From assembly GCA_950295325.1 (NCBI GenBank), contig OX485807.1:20493666-20557665 (forward strand): 64,000 bases of DNA. Direction: 5' to 3'. This DNA comes from Polytrichum commune. Lineage: Eukaryota; Streptophyta; Polytrichopsida; Polytrichales; Polytrichaceae. A program made the position numbers and the translations under genes. This document shows, one piece after another, positions 12,085 through 25,276 of the stretch. Position 1 is the stretch's first letter. Each line of letters starts with the position of its first letter. Below the pieces are notes generated by a model. The model ran no database searches and was not told the DNA's origin. It saw only the letters and a list, made by a program, of their open reading frames with translations.

Positions 12085-12529
12085 TATGTGACCATATTGT
12101 GGGCACCTCCAACTCCACATACAATTTTGGCCGTTGGATTGGATTCGGTGTCATCCCACTTGCAATCCCAAATAACGAAGATTGTCATTTTAAGTTATAG
12201 AATTGGAGGTGAGATGGAACAGACATAAAGAGATCAAAGTGAAGAATCTTTCACTTTAAATGATCATAGAGGTCCTTACATTTTTGGGAACTATGAAGCT
12301 TAACTTATAATGTTTATGATCTTTGAGCACATAATCCAATCTCCTTGTAACATATGTTTTTTTCTTGGTGTTTTTTTGTTGATTTCAAGAGATACTAAAA
12401 GATTGCTAATAATTAGAAGTATTTAGTTATCAATATCTACCCTAACACTCCAATTTATTTTAAGCATTTGTTACCACAACAACATAATACAAGAAAAATA
12501 TGCATAAACTGTGGTTGCCATAAAGGTGG

Positions 12530-12853
12530 ATATACAATGTTATAAGTTTTTGTGACACGATTTTGACCTTGTGATAAAAGACACATGTTCAAAAGAGATT
12601 GGACTACGTCTTCAATTTTTATTAATTGCTCCACACTCAATAGTCAACACAATTAGGACGACCTTATGTGTTCAAATAAAGCATCACCAAACATGCACTT
12701 CCGATGAACATAACTAAATCAAGATAAGTCTGACTTCTTTCTTTCGTTGATGCTTCATAACACGTTTGCTAATGCAACAAACACTTGAAGACATAAATAT
12801 CATCGATAGAGGATGAGAACGAGCATAACTAACCGAACAACACCCGCATACCT
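12530..12853 (-). mobile_element. MITE family M1, copy f (inverted, diverged)
   Basis: Reverse orientation copy. GATGCTTCATAACACGTTTG, TGCTAATGCAACA and CATGCACTTCCGA match the other minus copies, and the end ACCGAACAACACCCGCATACCT matches the terminal repeat. The left boundary is uncertain. Confidence 0.55.
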
Positions 12854-13260
12854 CCACACTTTAATAATAGCCCGGATACCTTATATCAAAAGGGGCAGAC
12901 AGGAGGGGGAGGCGATGAATGTACATACATACACATAAGCCCACATGAGCTATTGCAAGGACTCCAGATGATTCGGGAAGGCAAGGACATGCAAGGGTAG
13001 AGACCGACAATGAATTTCTGGGATCAGTCGCCCTTCAGGCTTTTTGCCTCTGCCTCTCTCCCCATTGTGGACCAATTTCTGCTCGTGCTGCAGCTGCACA
13101 GACAGGCCACTTGTTCTGTCTATTTGTTTCCACCTGCGTCGGCCCAGCACGTTTGGACCCCTCGCACTTGGGTTTTCATATGGACTTTTCGGCCACAGAC
13201 AACCTCCAAACAATTGTGGATTCTCTAATTGAGTTCATAAGATAATCCAGCCACAAGCAA

Positions 13261-13400
13261 CTTGAGAGCATTCTCGCATCGATCGAGCTCAAACTCTTGA
13301 GAGCATTCTCGCATCGATCGAGCTCAAACTCTTGAGAGCATTCTCGCATCAATCGAGCTCAAACTTTTGAGAGCATTCTTGCATCGATCGAGCTCAAACT
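13261..13400 (+). repeat. 35-bp tandem repeat, four units plus a partial fifth
   Basis: Units start at 13261, 13296, 13331 and 13366 and read CTTGAGAGCATTCTCGCATC followed by GATCGAGCTCAAACT, with only one to three differences between units. A truncated fifth unit starts at 13401. The high identity means recent expansion. Each unit carries GATCGAGCTC. Confidence 0.95.
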
Positions 13401-13429
13401 GTTGAGAGCTCGAGTCTTGAGTTTCAAGG

Positions 13430-14390
13430 AAGCAACGAGCCTTCTTACTTGGCATACAACGTTTAGATGGCGCCTTGATGGATCCCCGTGTGGAATGACT
13501 ATGGCCGATTCACAGTCTTGTTTGCCAAGCTTTTTGTCAAAATCGTAAACTACTTCGTGGAGGTAACTTAAGAATGGTTGAGAGTTTGCATTTGTTAATT
13601 GGGTTTTGTGGAGCTCCAAGCCGATGAGTGTACAAGCATTCTTTGGCTTGTCATGAATACTTCTTTGTGTACGTCTTCTTTATGCTCGAGAACAAGTTGA
13701 GAGCTCGAGGGAAGGAGGCTTCTCATCGGTAGGGAGCCTCTTATGCATTCTTGTTCACTCAAACCCACTTACACATGAGTTGTCAACATGAAAGCTTGGA
13801 CTTATGAGGCCTTGATGGATTCTACATGGAACGGCTACAATAAGCTCTCTGTCATTTTTGACAAGCTCTACATAGAAATTTTAAGCTACCTCTATAAGGT
13901 AGCTTAACGATTGTGGAGAGTCCAAGCTATTTATTTTGTGGACCCCAAGCCAATGGGATTTCAAGCATATTTTTTTTGACTTGTCCTGAATGCTTCTTTG
14001 TTTAGTAACATTCCCCCCATTGATGTCTCACTTTGAGGATAGCCACTTCATACTTGCTCAAACTAAGAAAAGCTTGAAACTGATCAAACTCTCCATAACT
14101 TGAGCCTTGGATGAAAGATTTCTCAACTCCAAGTATTGGACACCCAAAAACCACAGGTTCAAGCTGTCAACTTAACCTCTAGTGAGAAGAGGGCATTATT
14201 TGACAAACCAAATATGCTTGAGAGCCCATGGGCTTGGGACCCATGGAACTAGAGATCGAGCTCTCAATGGTTCATAACCTACCTTATAGAGGTAGCTTAG
14301 GAATTTGACAAAGAACTCTCACACAGGATCCATCAAGCGCCAACTAAGCGTATTAAGCCCTCAAGTAAAAAGGTCAAGCTCTCAAGTTCA
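13430..14390. repeat. Diverged repeat family rich in GAGCTC motifs, three copies, one inverted
   Basis: Copies at about 13430-13675 and 13790-14010 share CTTGATGGAT(T/C)C, a TTTTTGACAAGC-type stretch, AAGC(C/T)ATGGGATTTCAAGC-like text and TGAAT(A/G)CTTCTTTGT. A minus copy lies at about 14270-14390 (GGCGCTTGATGGATCCTGTG on the minus strand). A 23-bp palindrome, AAGCTACCT-CTATA-AGGTAGCTT, sits near 13882. Similar but weaker matches occur near 18590-18730. Confidence 0.6.
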
Positions 14391-15204
14391 GAATACTTGT
14401 GTAAAGTGGATTTGAATGAACACACATGCGTAAGAAGCTCCTTGCCAATGAGAGAACCTCTTTCTTTGAGCTCTCAACCCAAGCTCTACCATAAAGGGCC
14501 CTTAAGTAGGACACTATTTTGTCTAATTAGTGTGGGATATCAAAAGTACAATAATATCACATTAATCAATCACATCAAACTGTCACATTGAATTAATGCC
14601 AAGGAGCCATATTAGCGTTGCAATTTTCAATATTTTAGTTATATGTTGCGACACCTGCAAGTTTGCATGGGCATGTGTTCATTCAAGTTTAGTGAATTGA
14701 AATCAGCTAAATGTTGAGTTAGCACTAAGAAGATATCAAACTTTGAACTCTATGTATCACCACGGACATTGATTAGCTGCATTTCTAGATGTATGAGTTA
14801 CATGTTGTTATAACTTTTTACAGAAAGTATCTGTCTTTGATTACAACACCTATTGTCACATACCACTAAGATAAAGATGTCCAATTGAGAAGAGTGACCA
14901 CATAAGGTATGTGAGCTTATAACAAACTCCTATTCCACAAACATATGTGGTTGATGGATGATTTACAAATTGTCTCATGCGGTTAGCAATTGTGGATCAT
15001 GAATATTGTTGTTTCAATGACTATTAAGTTTGATATGCAATAGTTATAAGAGGTCACACTAAAGATTATGCTTTCTCTTTCAACGGTCACATAGGCCCTC
15101 TTAGTTGTGTTTAATATTGAATCCAGAATGATTAGCTCATAGTCTAATCCCATTGCAACATGTGTTTGAACCTAACTAAACACCTTGGCATATACCACTC
15201 AAAT
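14391..15204. other. No gene; fragments related to MITE family M1
   Basis: Around 14875-14910 and 15045-15190 are fragments such as ATGTCCAATTGAGAAGAGTG and ACATAAGGTATGTG, which match the M1 terminal region. They suggest older, fragmented M1 copies. Confidence 0.45.
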
Positions 15205-15525
15205 AAGGTATGTGGGTGTTATTTGGAGTTTTGTGTTATCCAACTTCTACAAATCAAATTTGCACATTGAAACTTGTGTTGCATTAGCAAATCTATGATG
15301 AAGCATATCCAAAAATCGAATTGAAAATCAAAATTCCTTTGATTTAGTTATGATTATCAAAATTGCACGTGTGCTAATTCTTTTAATGAATACCTAGGTC
15401 GCCCCAAATGTGTGTTCATTATTGCGTTGAGACTTGTTGATGTATTTTGAAGATGTAGTCTAATCTCTTTTGAACACATGTTTTGTTGGGTTTTGTTCTT
15501 AATTCTAACCTAACCACACATTGCT
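15205..15525 (+). mobile_element. MITE family M1, copy b (3' truncated)
   Basis: Starts with AAGGTATGTGGGTGTTATTT, contains TTGTGTTGCATTAGCAAATC and AATACCTAGGTC, and fades after AACCTAACCACACATTGC without a right terminal repeat. Confidence 0.75.
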
Positions 15526-16377
15526 CAAGGGTTGTTTACACTAGGGGTGTTGTGGTTGTGAATGTGGTTTTGGTTTGATTTCTTTGGAGGTTCTATTTTC
15601 ATGGAAAGACCATAATAAATGCTTACCTCCTTAACGACCACCAACCCCCCTACTCCGCGTGTGGTCAACCATCCTTGGGGTAGTTGTTCATGCTCATGTG
15701 GCATCAATATAGAGCTTCAAGGCCAAGGCCCAGAGAGAAAGTTGAGGATACCACCACTTTAACACTACAATCCAAAGCCAACAAGAATGATAATCACTTT
15801 GATTTCATTTTGAACGCAAGACCTAAACTGAAAAAAGATTACGATTTAGAAGACACACCTTACTACCATCAATGGAAATCACAACCGCAAGGATCCGAAC
15901 ATGACAAGTGTAAATGAAAAGAAAATGATAGTTGCTGTTAATTATGATGGTTAACCACAACCACAACCTTCTTTTTATTGTAAATGACCCTTCAAATACA
16001 AGTGTCCGATTAAGAGAAATAACAGAAAAGAAAAACTTGTTCCTCATATACATCTCCATAAGACTATGTAGTGTTCGATTAAGGCTCACTTACAATACTT
16101 ATTATCCTCCTCCTCCTAAACCCTAAACTAATTTTGGGTCAATGAATGGGGAGAATCAACCACTACACTGACAATCCCACTTAGCGTGTGTTACTCTTTG
16201 GAGGTACGCGATGCAATAAAGTCTTTATTCATGACTCCAATTTCTACTAACGAAAGTTCAATAGATTGTTCGGACATTATTAAACAAAACTGACTTTCCT
16301 TGGTAGAATATCACACACTCTCATTAGATAGTAATACGCACTACTTGGGATAATCAGTGTAGTTGTAGACGAGCGGC
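15526..16377. other. No gene recognised
   Basis: AT-rich; short overlapping ORFs only. Confidence 0.4.
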
Positions 16378-16533
16378 TTGAAATCCAAGACTTCAGGAGA
16401 GCCACCGATCATTCTAGAGGAATCTGGAGAACATACCTGAAACACTTATTAAAGAAAACCGGAATGATGTCAACATGTAACTGGTTGGACTCGGAAACAC
16501 ACCAGGATCTTGACCCATCATGCCCGAAAATCT
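16378..16533 (+). repeat. Dispersed repeat C, copy 1
   Basis: Contains GACTTCAGGAGAGCCACCGA, CTAGAGGAATCTGGAGAA and GATGTCAACATGTAACTGGT. It matches 53640-53790 in the same orientation and 43893-44046 in the opposite orientation. Confidence 0.7.
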
Positions 16534-19500
16534 CCATGCTCAAAAATCTCCATGCCCAGCGTTTTGACCCGTCATCCATGTGGCAAATGGACATGGGCAC
16601 TGTGTATATAGAGAGAGTGCGGGTGAAATGAGGAGCTCATCAGAGCTCTAAATAAATTCTGCCACTTCTGGGGATTGGCATGCAGATCAGATGCTGCGGC
16701 GGAGTCACGTACAATAAGTTCATAAATTCCCAAGTTGCTGGTGCTGCTGCTGCTTTGTCTCTCGGTCTTCAAATTTCCCCGTATTCATGATGCTTTTGCA
16801 GATCTTGTTGTGAGTTCGTAGTCAAGGGTGTGTAGAGGAGAAAGCGCGCGGCCCATTCAATGTGTCACTGAAGTGCTCCATCATGAACTTGGCAGTGAAA
16901 CTTGGCAGTGAATGCAGGCGCAAACCGGTGCAGATAAGTTAACGGAGGAGCAGCAGCAGCTGCGCGGCCGTACAATTCATTCCCATCAAGAGCTCCCTGT
17001 CAGTCGTTTTTACTCCCGCATATAATGTGTTGCTTAATAAACCTTCATGACATTCATTCTTGGGAGTTCTTAAGTTACTGGTTGTTTTTTTTTCGTGAAT
17101 TATGATGCATGGATATCAAGAAATCGTGAGGTGGGTTCATTTAAGGCAAATTATTGCGGACTCATTAAGTCGGGAGATTTGGGAGGATATCCCTGCTCTT
17201 TGTACGAGTAGAGTGGAGTAGTGCGGACCCTGGAGTAGTTTCAAGAATGCGTATGGGATACGTACGCTTCAGAATATTTCGTCAATGTACTTCATGAGAT
17301 TCTTCGCAGTTCTTATGGGTTACATGTATTGCGAATAATAGATGTATAAAGTAGGCATTCATCATGAAAACTGTTGCGCATTGATTAAAATGTGAGATTT
17401 GGGAGGAAGTTCTTGTTTTTTTTGATAAATATATATACACATGTGTTGGAGTAGGGTGGAGTAGGCATGTGTAAACTTCATAAGTTTAGGTACTCATCTT
17501 CTATGTATTTGTGTATAACTTGTGCAAAAGAAATTCAAACCTAAAAATGAACATTTTTTGGAGACGTGAAATTTTCTCAGATGAATATGACCCAAAAGAT
17601 GTTGATGGATTTCGTTGTGCAAATGAGCTCCAAAATTTGTTGATTGAACAATTTCTTCAAGTTTGAACATCCCACATCTTTTGGAAAAGCTTGTTGATTT
17701 GATTTATATATTTTTTATATCATATGCATATAGACTTCGAAATCACAACATGTTTTTATGAAGGACATACAACGCTTGATTGCATGAATCTTTTTAGTAT
17801 GTTTTCTTCCTTAGAGCTTGACTCGGAGGCCCATGGTATGCATTCTTTGTAAATCACTCCTATCACATGCCTTCACATGGTAAGAAACAACCCCTCTATA
17901 TGTGTACATGCAAAACCTAATTTTAAAATTCATGTGCACATGCATAATAAGCTTTTGAATTTTTTAATATAAATATACTTTTATTAATCTTTCATTTTTT
18001 TACATACCAAAAAATATGTAAACCATAGTAGTATTTTTGTTGCTTTGATTCCTTTTCAAGATACCCAATTTTAGAACTAATTAGAACAATTTGGAGCCCT
18101 TCTCAAAAGATCATCTCAACCTTGTTATCAGTTGTTCATGTCATTCCTTCCTTGTAAGTTCCCACACCTCTCTCAAATCCCTCAAAAGTGTATGGCAACA
18201 ATTTCGGGGGCTATGTGTGTAGTTACTCCAGAGTAGGAAATAGGACACATGCATACCATTGTTCGTATAAATTACGTAACCAAAATGATTATTGGACCAC
18301 ATCATTTCTCAAAAATATACATAATCAACATGTTCATCATATTCTTCTAGTTTCTTACCCCCCAATAATTTTTTTTTTCATTGTGCATGTTTCAAAAACA
18401 TAAAAATCACTCCCACATGCATTAATGATTTTTAACAAATATTTTGTGCATAATTACTTTTAAATCCTAGTTTTACGACAAGTTGTTGATCGAAATTGCT
18501 AAGCTACATTATGAAGGTTGCGATTCACGTAGGAATGTCAAGGGGAGGATGCCAAGAATGTGAGCTCTTGTTGTGTGGGCTTGAGGCGATGGGATTTCAA
18601 GTATCCTTTGTATGATAAAAACCTCCCATTAAACAGTGGGAAGTCACACTTGCTCAAAGTGTTGAGAGCCTAAGGATTAGTCAAGCTCTTGATAAGGATC
18701 AGTCAAGCACTTGATAGCTCTTGATAAATTGAGCTTAGGATCAAGTAAGCTTGTCTAATTTGAAAACCAACCTCCCAAAATTGCACTTTTGAGAACTCAA
18801 CTCGAGCTCATGTGTAAAAGGGGGCCTCAGTACAAGTGTCTTTCTTTGACACCTTTAAATTCTCTTCGGTCTAAGCTTGCCTTGGTGTGCATCTGGTCGT
18901 TGTATTTCTGTTTCATACTTAAGGAATAGTGACCTCAAAATGGACACCAACTATAAAGTGGTCAAAATCTCCTAATTTGCAACACTCCTCTTCATTTTGG
19001 AATGCAAACCTAGGAAGATTGCACATCGGAAACTATTTAAATCACGCGTTAGTTTCGGGTCACACACTTTTAGATGCGTGCACTCCAACACTCAAAGTTG
19101 TTATTGTTCGTACCTGAAGGCCCTCGTATGCATCTCACTATATAAGGTATGTGGGCCTTATATGATCATTCTTCTTAATCCGACATCTGTAATTCAGTGA
19201 TACAATATATGGCAATGCTTGTAATTAGAACAGACACCAAATACTAGACACATATCATGACGAGATCGGACTACGTGCTCATAATGCAAACACTAAAGTG
19301 AGATCGATAGTCAACTCACTTGGATAGGCCTATATATACGACCCGGTTAACTAAGGAAATAGAATCCTTGCTTGGACTTCTTCTAACTTTTGCCTCTGAA
19401 CTCCGATTCTGGAAATTGAAACGGCGATCTTCGTGATTCACAACTGTGGACCGGATCGCACGATTGCCAGTCCGATCCAATGGCCACAATCGTGTGCGGA

Positions 19501-19679
19501 GTGGCCACTACCTTATAGCTAGGGCTCACACACCCACCCATTTTTGTACGGGGTCGTTTCGGACTCTGATCCACAGTGGTGACGAGAGGCACCGTCAGTG
19601 CAGGAGAATTGGCTGGCTATGGTGGGAAGTACTGGCTCTTCCCAAGGCCCAACAGTGTTTGTAAGTTAGGCTTCAATCA
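16534..19679. other. No gene recognised
   Basis: Mostly AT-rich. Near 18590-18840 there is diverged similarity to the 13.4-14.4 kb repeat family (GAGGCGATGGGATTTCAAG and CACTTGCTCAAAGTGTTGAG). At 19143-19190 an M1-like terminus (AAGGTATGTGGGCCTTATAT) appears. No convincing coding exon. Confidence 0.4.
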
Positions 19680-20790
19680 AGCCCACCTCACAGACAGCCA
19701 TCTCAAACCCACCGACGAGGAGGATAACCCCCGGGGTGGCAACTAGTGGAAAACAATTTGTAACATATAATCCATCCATATTGTCCTTGTACATTCATAC
19801 CAAAGAACAATTTTACAGAACTTATAATGGAGTGATGTAGAGCACATTGAGACCGTTCATAATACGTAATAATTTTTTGATTTGAACATGTCTGTGTATC
19901 GTAATACATGAGTAATTTGAAAATAATGTGGGCTTCCTCTTGGACAGGGGGCTAGTCCATAATCTGGTCTTCATGATACTTAATTATAATTTATGTAGTC
20001 TACAAAATTTTGAAGATATGTAGATTATTTTGGCTTGTAAGCCCTAACCCTAACTCTCTTCCCGACTTCTCTCGGTGGCTTCTCTCCCGCTTCTCTTCTA
20101 AAACTCTTCAACCCCTCTTCGATAGTTGAAAGTTGTAGATTATTTGAAACATGATCTAGATTGTATGTACGATTATGTGTACATAATCGATGCCTTTGTG
20201 AAATTTTTGGACGAGCCCGCTATAGTTATCTGTTTGAGTTGCCACCCTGGGGGATAACCACTTCCCTCAAGCTTTAGTTACACAGTGCAAACACCATCCC
20301 TTCACGCATTGGTAATAGGTGCTATTGAGTTGTTGGATTTAACGCGTTTTAAGTTCTAGCTTGTTAGCAGTTGGAAGACGATTCTAACGCGCCAAAGTAT
20401 GTCTTATTTGAACTCTGCGTGCAAAAGTTGTGAGGATTCAAAGTGGTATTGGGAGATGGTCTAAACCCGCTCTAAAACCATAACATGCACTTGATGTTTA
20501 ATGATCCCACCTCACAGATAGCCATCTTAAGCCCACCGATGACGATGAGAGTATCACTTTTCTCAAGCTTTAATTACATGGTGTGAACACCACCCCTTCA
20601 AGCATTGATAATAGGTGCTATTTAGTGGTTAGATTTAACAAGTCTTGGAAGACGGTTCCAACGCACCAAAGTATGTCTTGTTTGAACTTTGCATGCAAAA
20701 GTTGTAAGGTTTCAAAGTGGTACTAGTAGATGGCCTAAACTTGGTCTAAGACCAAAACATGCACTTGATGTTTGAAGGTGGTGGACATTC
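19680..20790 (+). repeat. Tandem duplication, two units of about 280-300 bp, first one split by an insertion
   Basis: Unit 1 is 19680-19729 plus 20252-20503; unit 2 is about 20504-20790. Both read AGCCCACCTCACAGA(C/T)AGCC at the start, CTCAAGCTTTA(G/A)TTACA in the middle and AACATGCACTTGATGTTT at the end. Unit 2 is continuous where unit 1 is interrupted at 19730-20251. Confidence 0.85.
19730..20251. mobile_element. Non-autonomous DNA transposon, hAT-like, nested in a duplication
   Basis: The interruption is flanked by GGATAACC at 19722-19729 and again at 20252-20259, an apparent 8-bp target duplication. The ends are inverted: CCCGGGGTGGCAACT on the left and AGTTGCCACCCTGGG on the right, one mismatch. 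An 8-bp duplication and a terminus close to CAGGGTGGCAAC fit hAT elements. It has no coding capacity. The undisturbed unit 2 of the duplication gives the empty-site sequence. Confidence 0.75.
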
Positions 20791-23004
20791 TTAGATTTAT
20801 CATAATAATTTATAATTAGTTCTTGTGTAAGATTTTAGGGTGTTGGTTCTGGGTGGGGAGTTGATTGTAGCATCACTTATCTTACAAACCCAAAACTTTG
20901 GGTGTTTAAGAGTTAAGTAAGAGTGCATATAACAATGACATCACTACTAGGGAAACCAACACTTTGTGGATATTTATACGTGCGTTTTTTTTTTTTGGAA
21001 ATGAAATGTTGCGATTGTGTTTTGAGGAAGATCCTTAATCACTAGTATGGAGTCCAAAGGCAAGATGGGGGTTCCTAACTCTTTCAAACTCATGGGGTCA
21101 CATATCGTAGGAGCGAGGCTAAAAAATCATTAAAGCAACAATCTCTTTAAATACATATTGGATGAAAACAATTTGTGAGGATTATCTAAGTTATTTTTGA
21201 GAATTTCATCAAAAAAATTTCAAAAAATATATATTGAAGTAGGCGACGTCTTATAAGAATGATGGAGATAGCATGACATCACGCTTAGTTTGTTGCTCAT
21301 GGGTCCAAGGTCTAATCTTTCAAAAGTCCATTACTATGGCTCCAAGATTTGACAAATTTTGTGCAGAAAAAACAAATCAATTATAGGCAAACTAGAGTAT
21401 GACCGCAAGTTACACACTCCATGCTTAGAGTGGCCTTTGGGGTTCCTAACAAACCCGAATCCATTTGAATGATTGCCAAAAATAAATTTGCATTTATGAA
21501 GCAATGACGCCCATGTATTCATTCACGATTTAACAAGAACTCGACGTGAAGGGAAAATTTCCGGATTGAAAGGGGATCTCTCAAGACCAATTCACCCCCA
21601 AAACTATCAATGGGGGTTTTCAATATCACACTTTTAGGTACAAATCATCAAATTTTTACAAGACAATTTCAATTATGTAACAAATACACCGACCATTCAT
21701 AGTTGAAAATATCAGTTTTAAGCATTTGGGATTCATGTGCGGCATCTTTAGAAGATTGTAGTATTGCAACTTTTATTTCAAAAAAAAATTACATCATTTT
21801 GGAATTCATAAACCCTTTTTTTTTGGATTGGAAAGGTAATATCTTCCTCTAATGTTCCCTTAAAAAACGATAGGTCCCTTTTTCCCACAGCAAACCACCA
21901 CCCACATACTTGTCATGTTTCCCCGAAAAATGGTACATGTATGTGGAAAAAATCAAAAGTACTCCCCTTTTTCACATCCGTGCGGTTGCATCATACCGAG
22001 AACATTTCGATTTCTCTTAAGAAAACCCTAACGTGAGGGCTCTCCCATGGACCGTTTTGAATACGTCGCTCCCTTGATCATTTAGGTGTGACATGAGGCC
22101 ACTAGAAGCAGAGAAGAAGAAAAAAACAATCTCCTAAATCGGTTTAGGGTTTAGTTAACATGTGAACCATAGGGTGGGAGGGCCACTTGTAGTTAACTGC
22201 ACTTGAACCAACTTCTGGGGGTGGACTCTTCATACCATGTATGAACTGATGTGAGTGTAAGGAGGGGTATTATTTGAGGCATTAGGTTACATAGTATACA
22301 TAACATAGAGGTTTTATTTTTCTCTACTGTGTACATTTAAAAAATTTATTTAGGATGTTGAAGTAAAGGTAGGTGTACAAAGGGGGACTTTCCTTTGAGA
22401 GTGGGACCATGTGCGTGATTGACCCCTTCACAAAACCCATGTGTGTAGGATAATTTATGACAAAAACATATAATTATATAGATAAAGCATGTACATGAAA
22501 ACCATAGACTACATAATAGTCTCATGTATACAAGCATTATGAAATCCTAGAGTGAATTGCCTTAATTATGTATACAAAATATAAGCGATTGGGGGGAGAC
22601 ACAATTGTTGTGTATATGCTCATAAACTATTTTTTTGACGAAGTCGTTGGAGCATGACATGTGGGAATGACAAATATCACTTCATGGATGAAAATGTATG
22701 AATTGTTGGGGGGTACAACGTATGTATGAAGGAAATTAGCTCTTCTTCTGAGAAACCTTAGGGGAGCTTTAATGCACACTAACCTCTCCCCCTTAATTCA
22801 CATACTACTTTAAATTAATTATACAAAACTGGATGAAACAATAGCCATCACATATGTACACTTTGTAAGCCATATTCTTATTGAATACCTTTTCTATGCA
22901 CCCATGTAGTATTGTTTGGATTACATTAAGTGCCTTTCCCTGATACGGCCGTCAAGTAGGTTAGTCACTACAACACTTAAATGCTTGAGAAATAGAAGAA
23001 CAAA
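20791..23004. other. No gene recognised
   Basis: AT-rich intergenic DNA with poly-A/T runs and short ORFs only. Confidence 0.4.
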
Positions 23005-23229
23005 GTATTTGTGAAAACGTCACATGTGAATGTGACATTTGTTTTTCAAGGCCCACTCAGTTCCTAGTCTTATGCAATGCACTTGAACTTTGGGAAAAGG
23101 TGTAGTTGGCGTAAACTTGGGTAGTTGGCAAAAGCTGCCTCCAAAGACCAATTCAAGCCGGCTTTCCTTACATTCAAGAACACGACATATGTGACATTTT
23201 TACGTGCCATGTGACATTTTCACAATTAC
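23005..23229 (+). mobile_element. MITE family M2, copy 1
   Basis: A 225-bp element bounded by inverted repeats. The left end is GTATTTGTGAAAACGTCACA; the right end, read on the other strand, starts GTAATTGTGAAAATGTCACA. The core includes TGGCAAAAGCTGCCTCCAAA and GACCAATTCAAGCC. Two more copies lie within 4 kb. Confidence 0.8.
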
Positions 23230-24560
23230 CGTGCTGAAGGTAGACTAATTGTGTGATGAACAAATTATTCTACACATGATGCTATCATGATGCTAAGTGG
23301 CAAACAAGTTGTATTGTATTAACACTTTACAAATTAACGTAGTGGCACCTAATTCCGGCACTTTTGGCAAGTTTGGGCAGTTAGAGTGATCCAATAAATG
23401 TGTTGATTATCTTGTTGGATTAGGCCTTTAAAGTGAACTTGAAAGTTTCAAATTTTATAATACATGAATCAAATGTCAATTCCGTATAGAATTTCTAAGC
23501 CAAAATATTATGAAACTCATTGTGGTCATATAGGGACATGCATTTGTGCTACCCATCTAGATCATGCCTCCACCTTTTGCGTGGGATAAAGTGCTTCCTA
23601 AACCTCATGATTGAGAGAATATGGGACCACAAGAATATGACACCCTTGCCTATAAGGTCGCGTATACATAAAAGGTTAACGTGGATTAGCATATTGTCAC
23701 TTTAATTCAATGTGACAATGAAATGAAAGTGAATATTGCAATGAACTTGTGGTACACTAACATTTGTAGGGTGCTTTGAATGTTTATGTTTTTATATTAT
23801 TCAAAAAATTGTTGTTAAGGATGCAAGATTGGGATAGAATCTTTGAAGCCAACATAACCGATGGGCGTCAAAGTAGAGTGCATTGGCATTATAACACTAG
23901 CTCAACACTAGAGACATGCAAGGCAAGTCTGCCATGTGTGATATCACTAGTGAATTTCTTACTAACCCCAAAATCACAAGACGGACTAGCACACCCCCCC
24001 CCCTTTCCTTATGGAAAATTTCATGGGAGCACGGAAGTGGAGGAATAGGGGACAATGATATTTTAACTTCTTCCTATCATAGTTGTTGGTTGATGCGGAT
24101 AAAATTCTTGAAAATACAAATAATTGCTGAGGAATAGTCCGAGATGACCCCAAACTACGGATGACAGTGGAAAGGTACCCAAACCGAACAAAGTGGTTGG
24201 TGGTTCGATTCCTGACTATGAAATCATCTCTCTACTTGATGGGAAACTTGTCAGGTGGTCAAATGCATCTTGTGTTCCAAAAATAAAAAAGAGAAAAAGG
24301 GCGAGAAACATGGATTTCACCACTCCTAGGCAAAAACCATCACACACCAGTGACCACACCCTAGTGGAGATAGTGCGACAAATCATAAATTGCAACATTG
24401 TTGATTGCATGTTCATTCCATTTTTAAAAAAATTAAAAAAAATTAAAAAAATCAACTTCCTCTCAACTTCCTATGCTTATTTGATCGCATTTCCTTAGAC
24501 GCCCAAAACCTATTGCATACCTTTTTTGGTCACCAACATTAAGTGGAATATATCTACTAC
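23230..24560. other. No gene recognised
   Basis: No recognisable coding domain. A GGTTCGATTCC motif at about 24208 resembles a tRNA B box but no matching A box is present upstream. Confidence 0.4.
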
Positions 24561-24660
24561 ATTTTGTGGGGGGTTCATGAATCGAACTTCGGTGGATTTG
24601 AACTCGTGTCACTTGTGGTGGCATCTACAAAACTCAACCACTGAGACTGAAAGCTTGACA
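24561..24660 (-). repeat. tRNA-derived (SINE-like) head, degenerate
   Basis: On the minus strand, AGTCTCAGTGGTTGAG resembles a polymerase III A box and GAGTTCAAATCC a B box. The distance between them is the one found in a standard tRNA. The stems do not pair well, so this is not a working tRNA gene. It fits a tRNA-related SINE head or a decayed tRNA copy. Confidence 0.4.
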
Positions 24661-25276
24661 TTCCACCGAAAGATTTCAAGAGGGATTTGCAAACAAAATA
24701 GTCTCATTTGATGGACACAAACTCATTATGTTGGGTGTTTGTTACACTTTCAAGCAGACGAGGGCCTGCACCCAACATCTTCAATAAATGGAAATGGCAA
24801 TAATTTAGAATCATATACCAAGGGATAAATAATGTGGTTTGGTTCACCCCTTAAAGTATGAGAGCCTCGTACATGTATTAGTCCCATTAGGTTTTTGGCT
24901 TCCCGGACTTCAAAATCAATTCCATTTCAGTTCATTTCATTTCAATACATTGTAGTACATCTCTTCATTACAAACTCCAAATCTAAGATCATTGTAGATT
25001 GATAATCCTTTAAAAAGAGTCCGTTTTAGGTTCAAAAACCATACTTGAAATGTAACATTTACAATACATTTGCATGAGCTTAATTCTCCTTTAGCAAGTA
25101 TGTTAAAATTCAACTGCTTTTGAGACCTTTGAGAGGTATCACGTATTGGATGATTTGGATTGAAAGGAATGATCTTAACTTTAACAACTTTAGGTGGGAT
25201 GAAAAGAGGCTTTTGAAATTATATAGTAAGGACTTTTGGACTAAGCTTGCATTTCTTGGGAAAATATCTTGCATAT

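Noticed and set aside
13261-13400. Regular 35-bp repeat considered as a CRISPR array
   Set aside because: Units are head-to-tail without unique spacers, and the genome is eukaryotic.
20042-20056. CCCTAACCCTAAC, telomere-like
   Set aside because: Only about two units; too short for an interstitial telomere array.
24205-24217. GGTTCGATTCC, tRNA B-box-like
   Set aside because: No A box or pairing stems at the right distance upstream.
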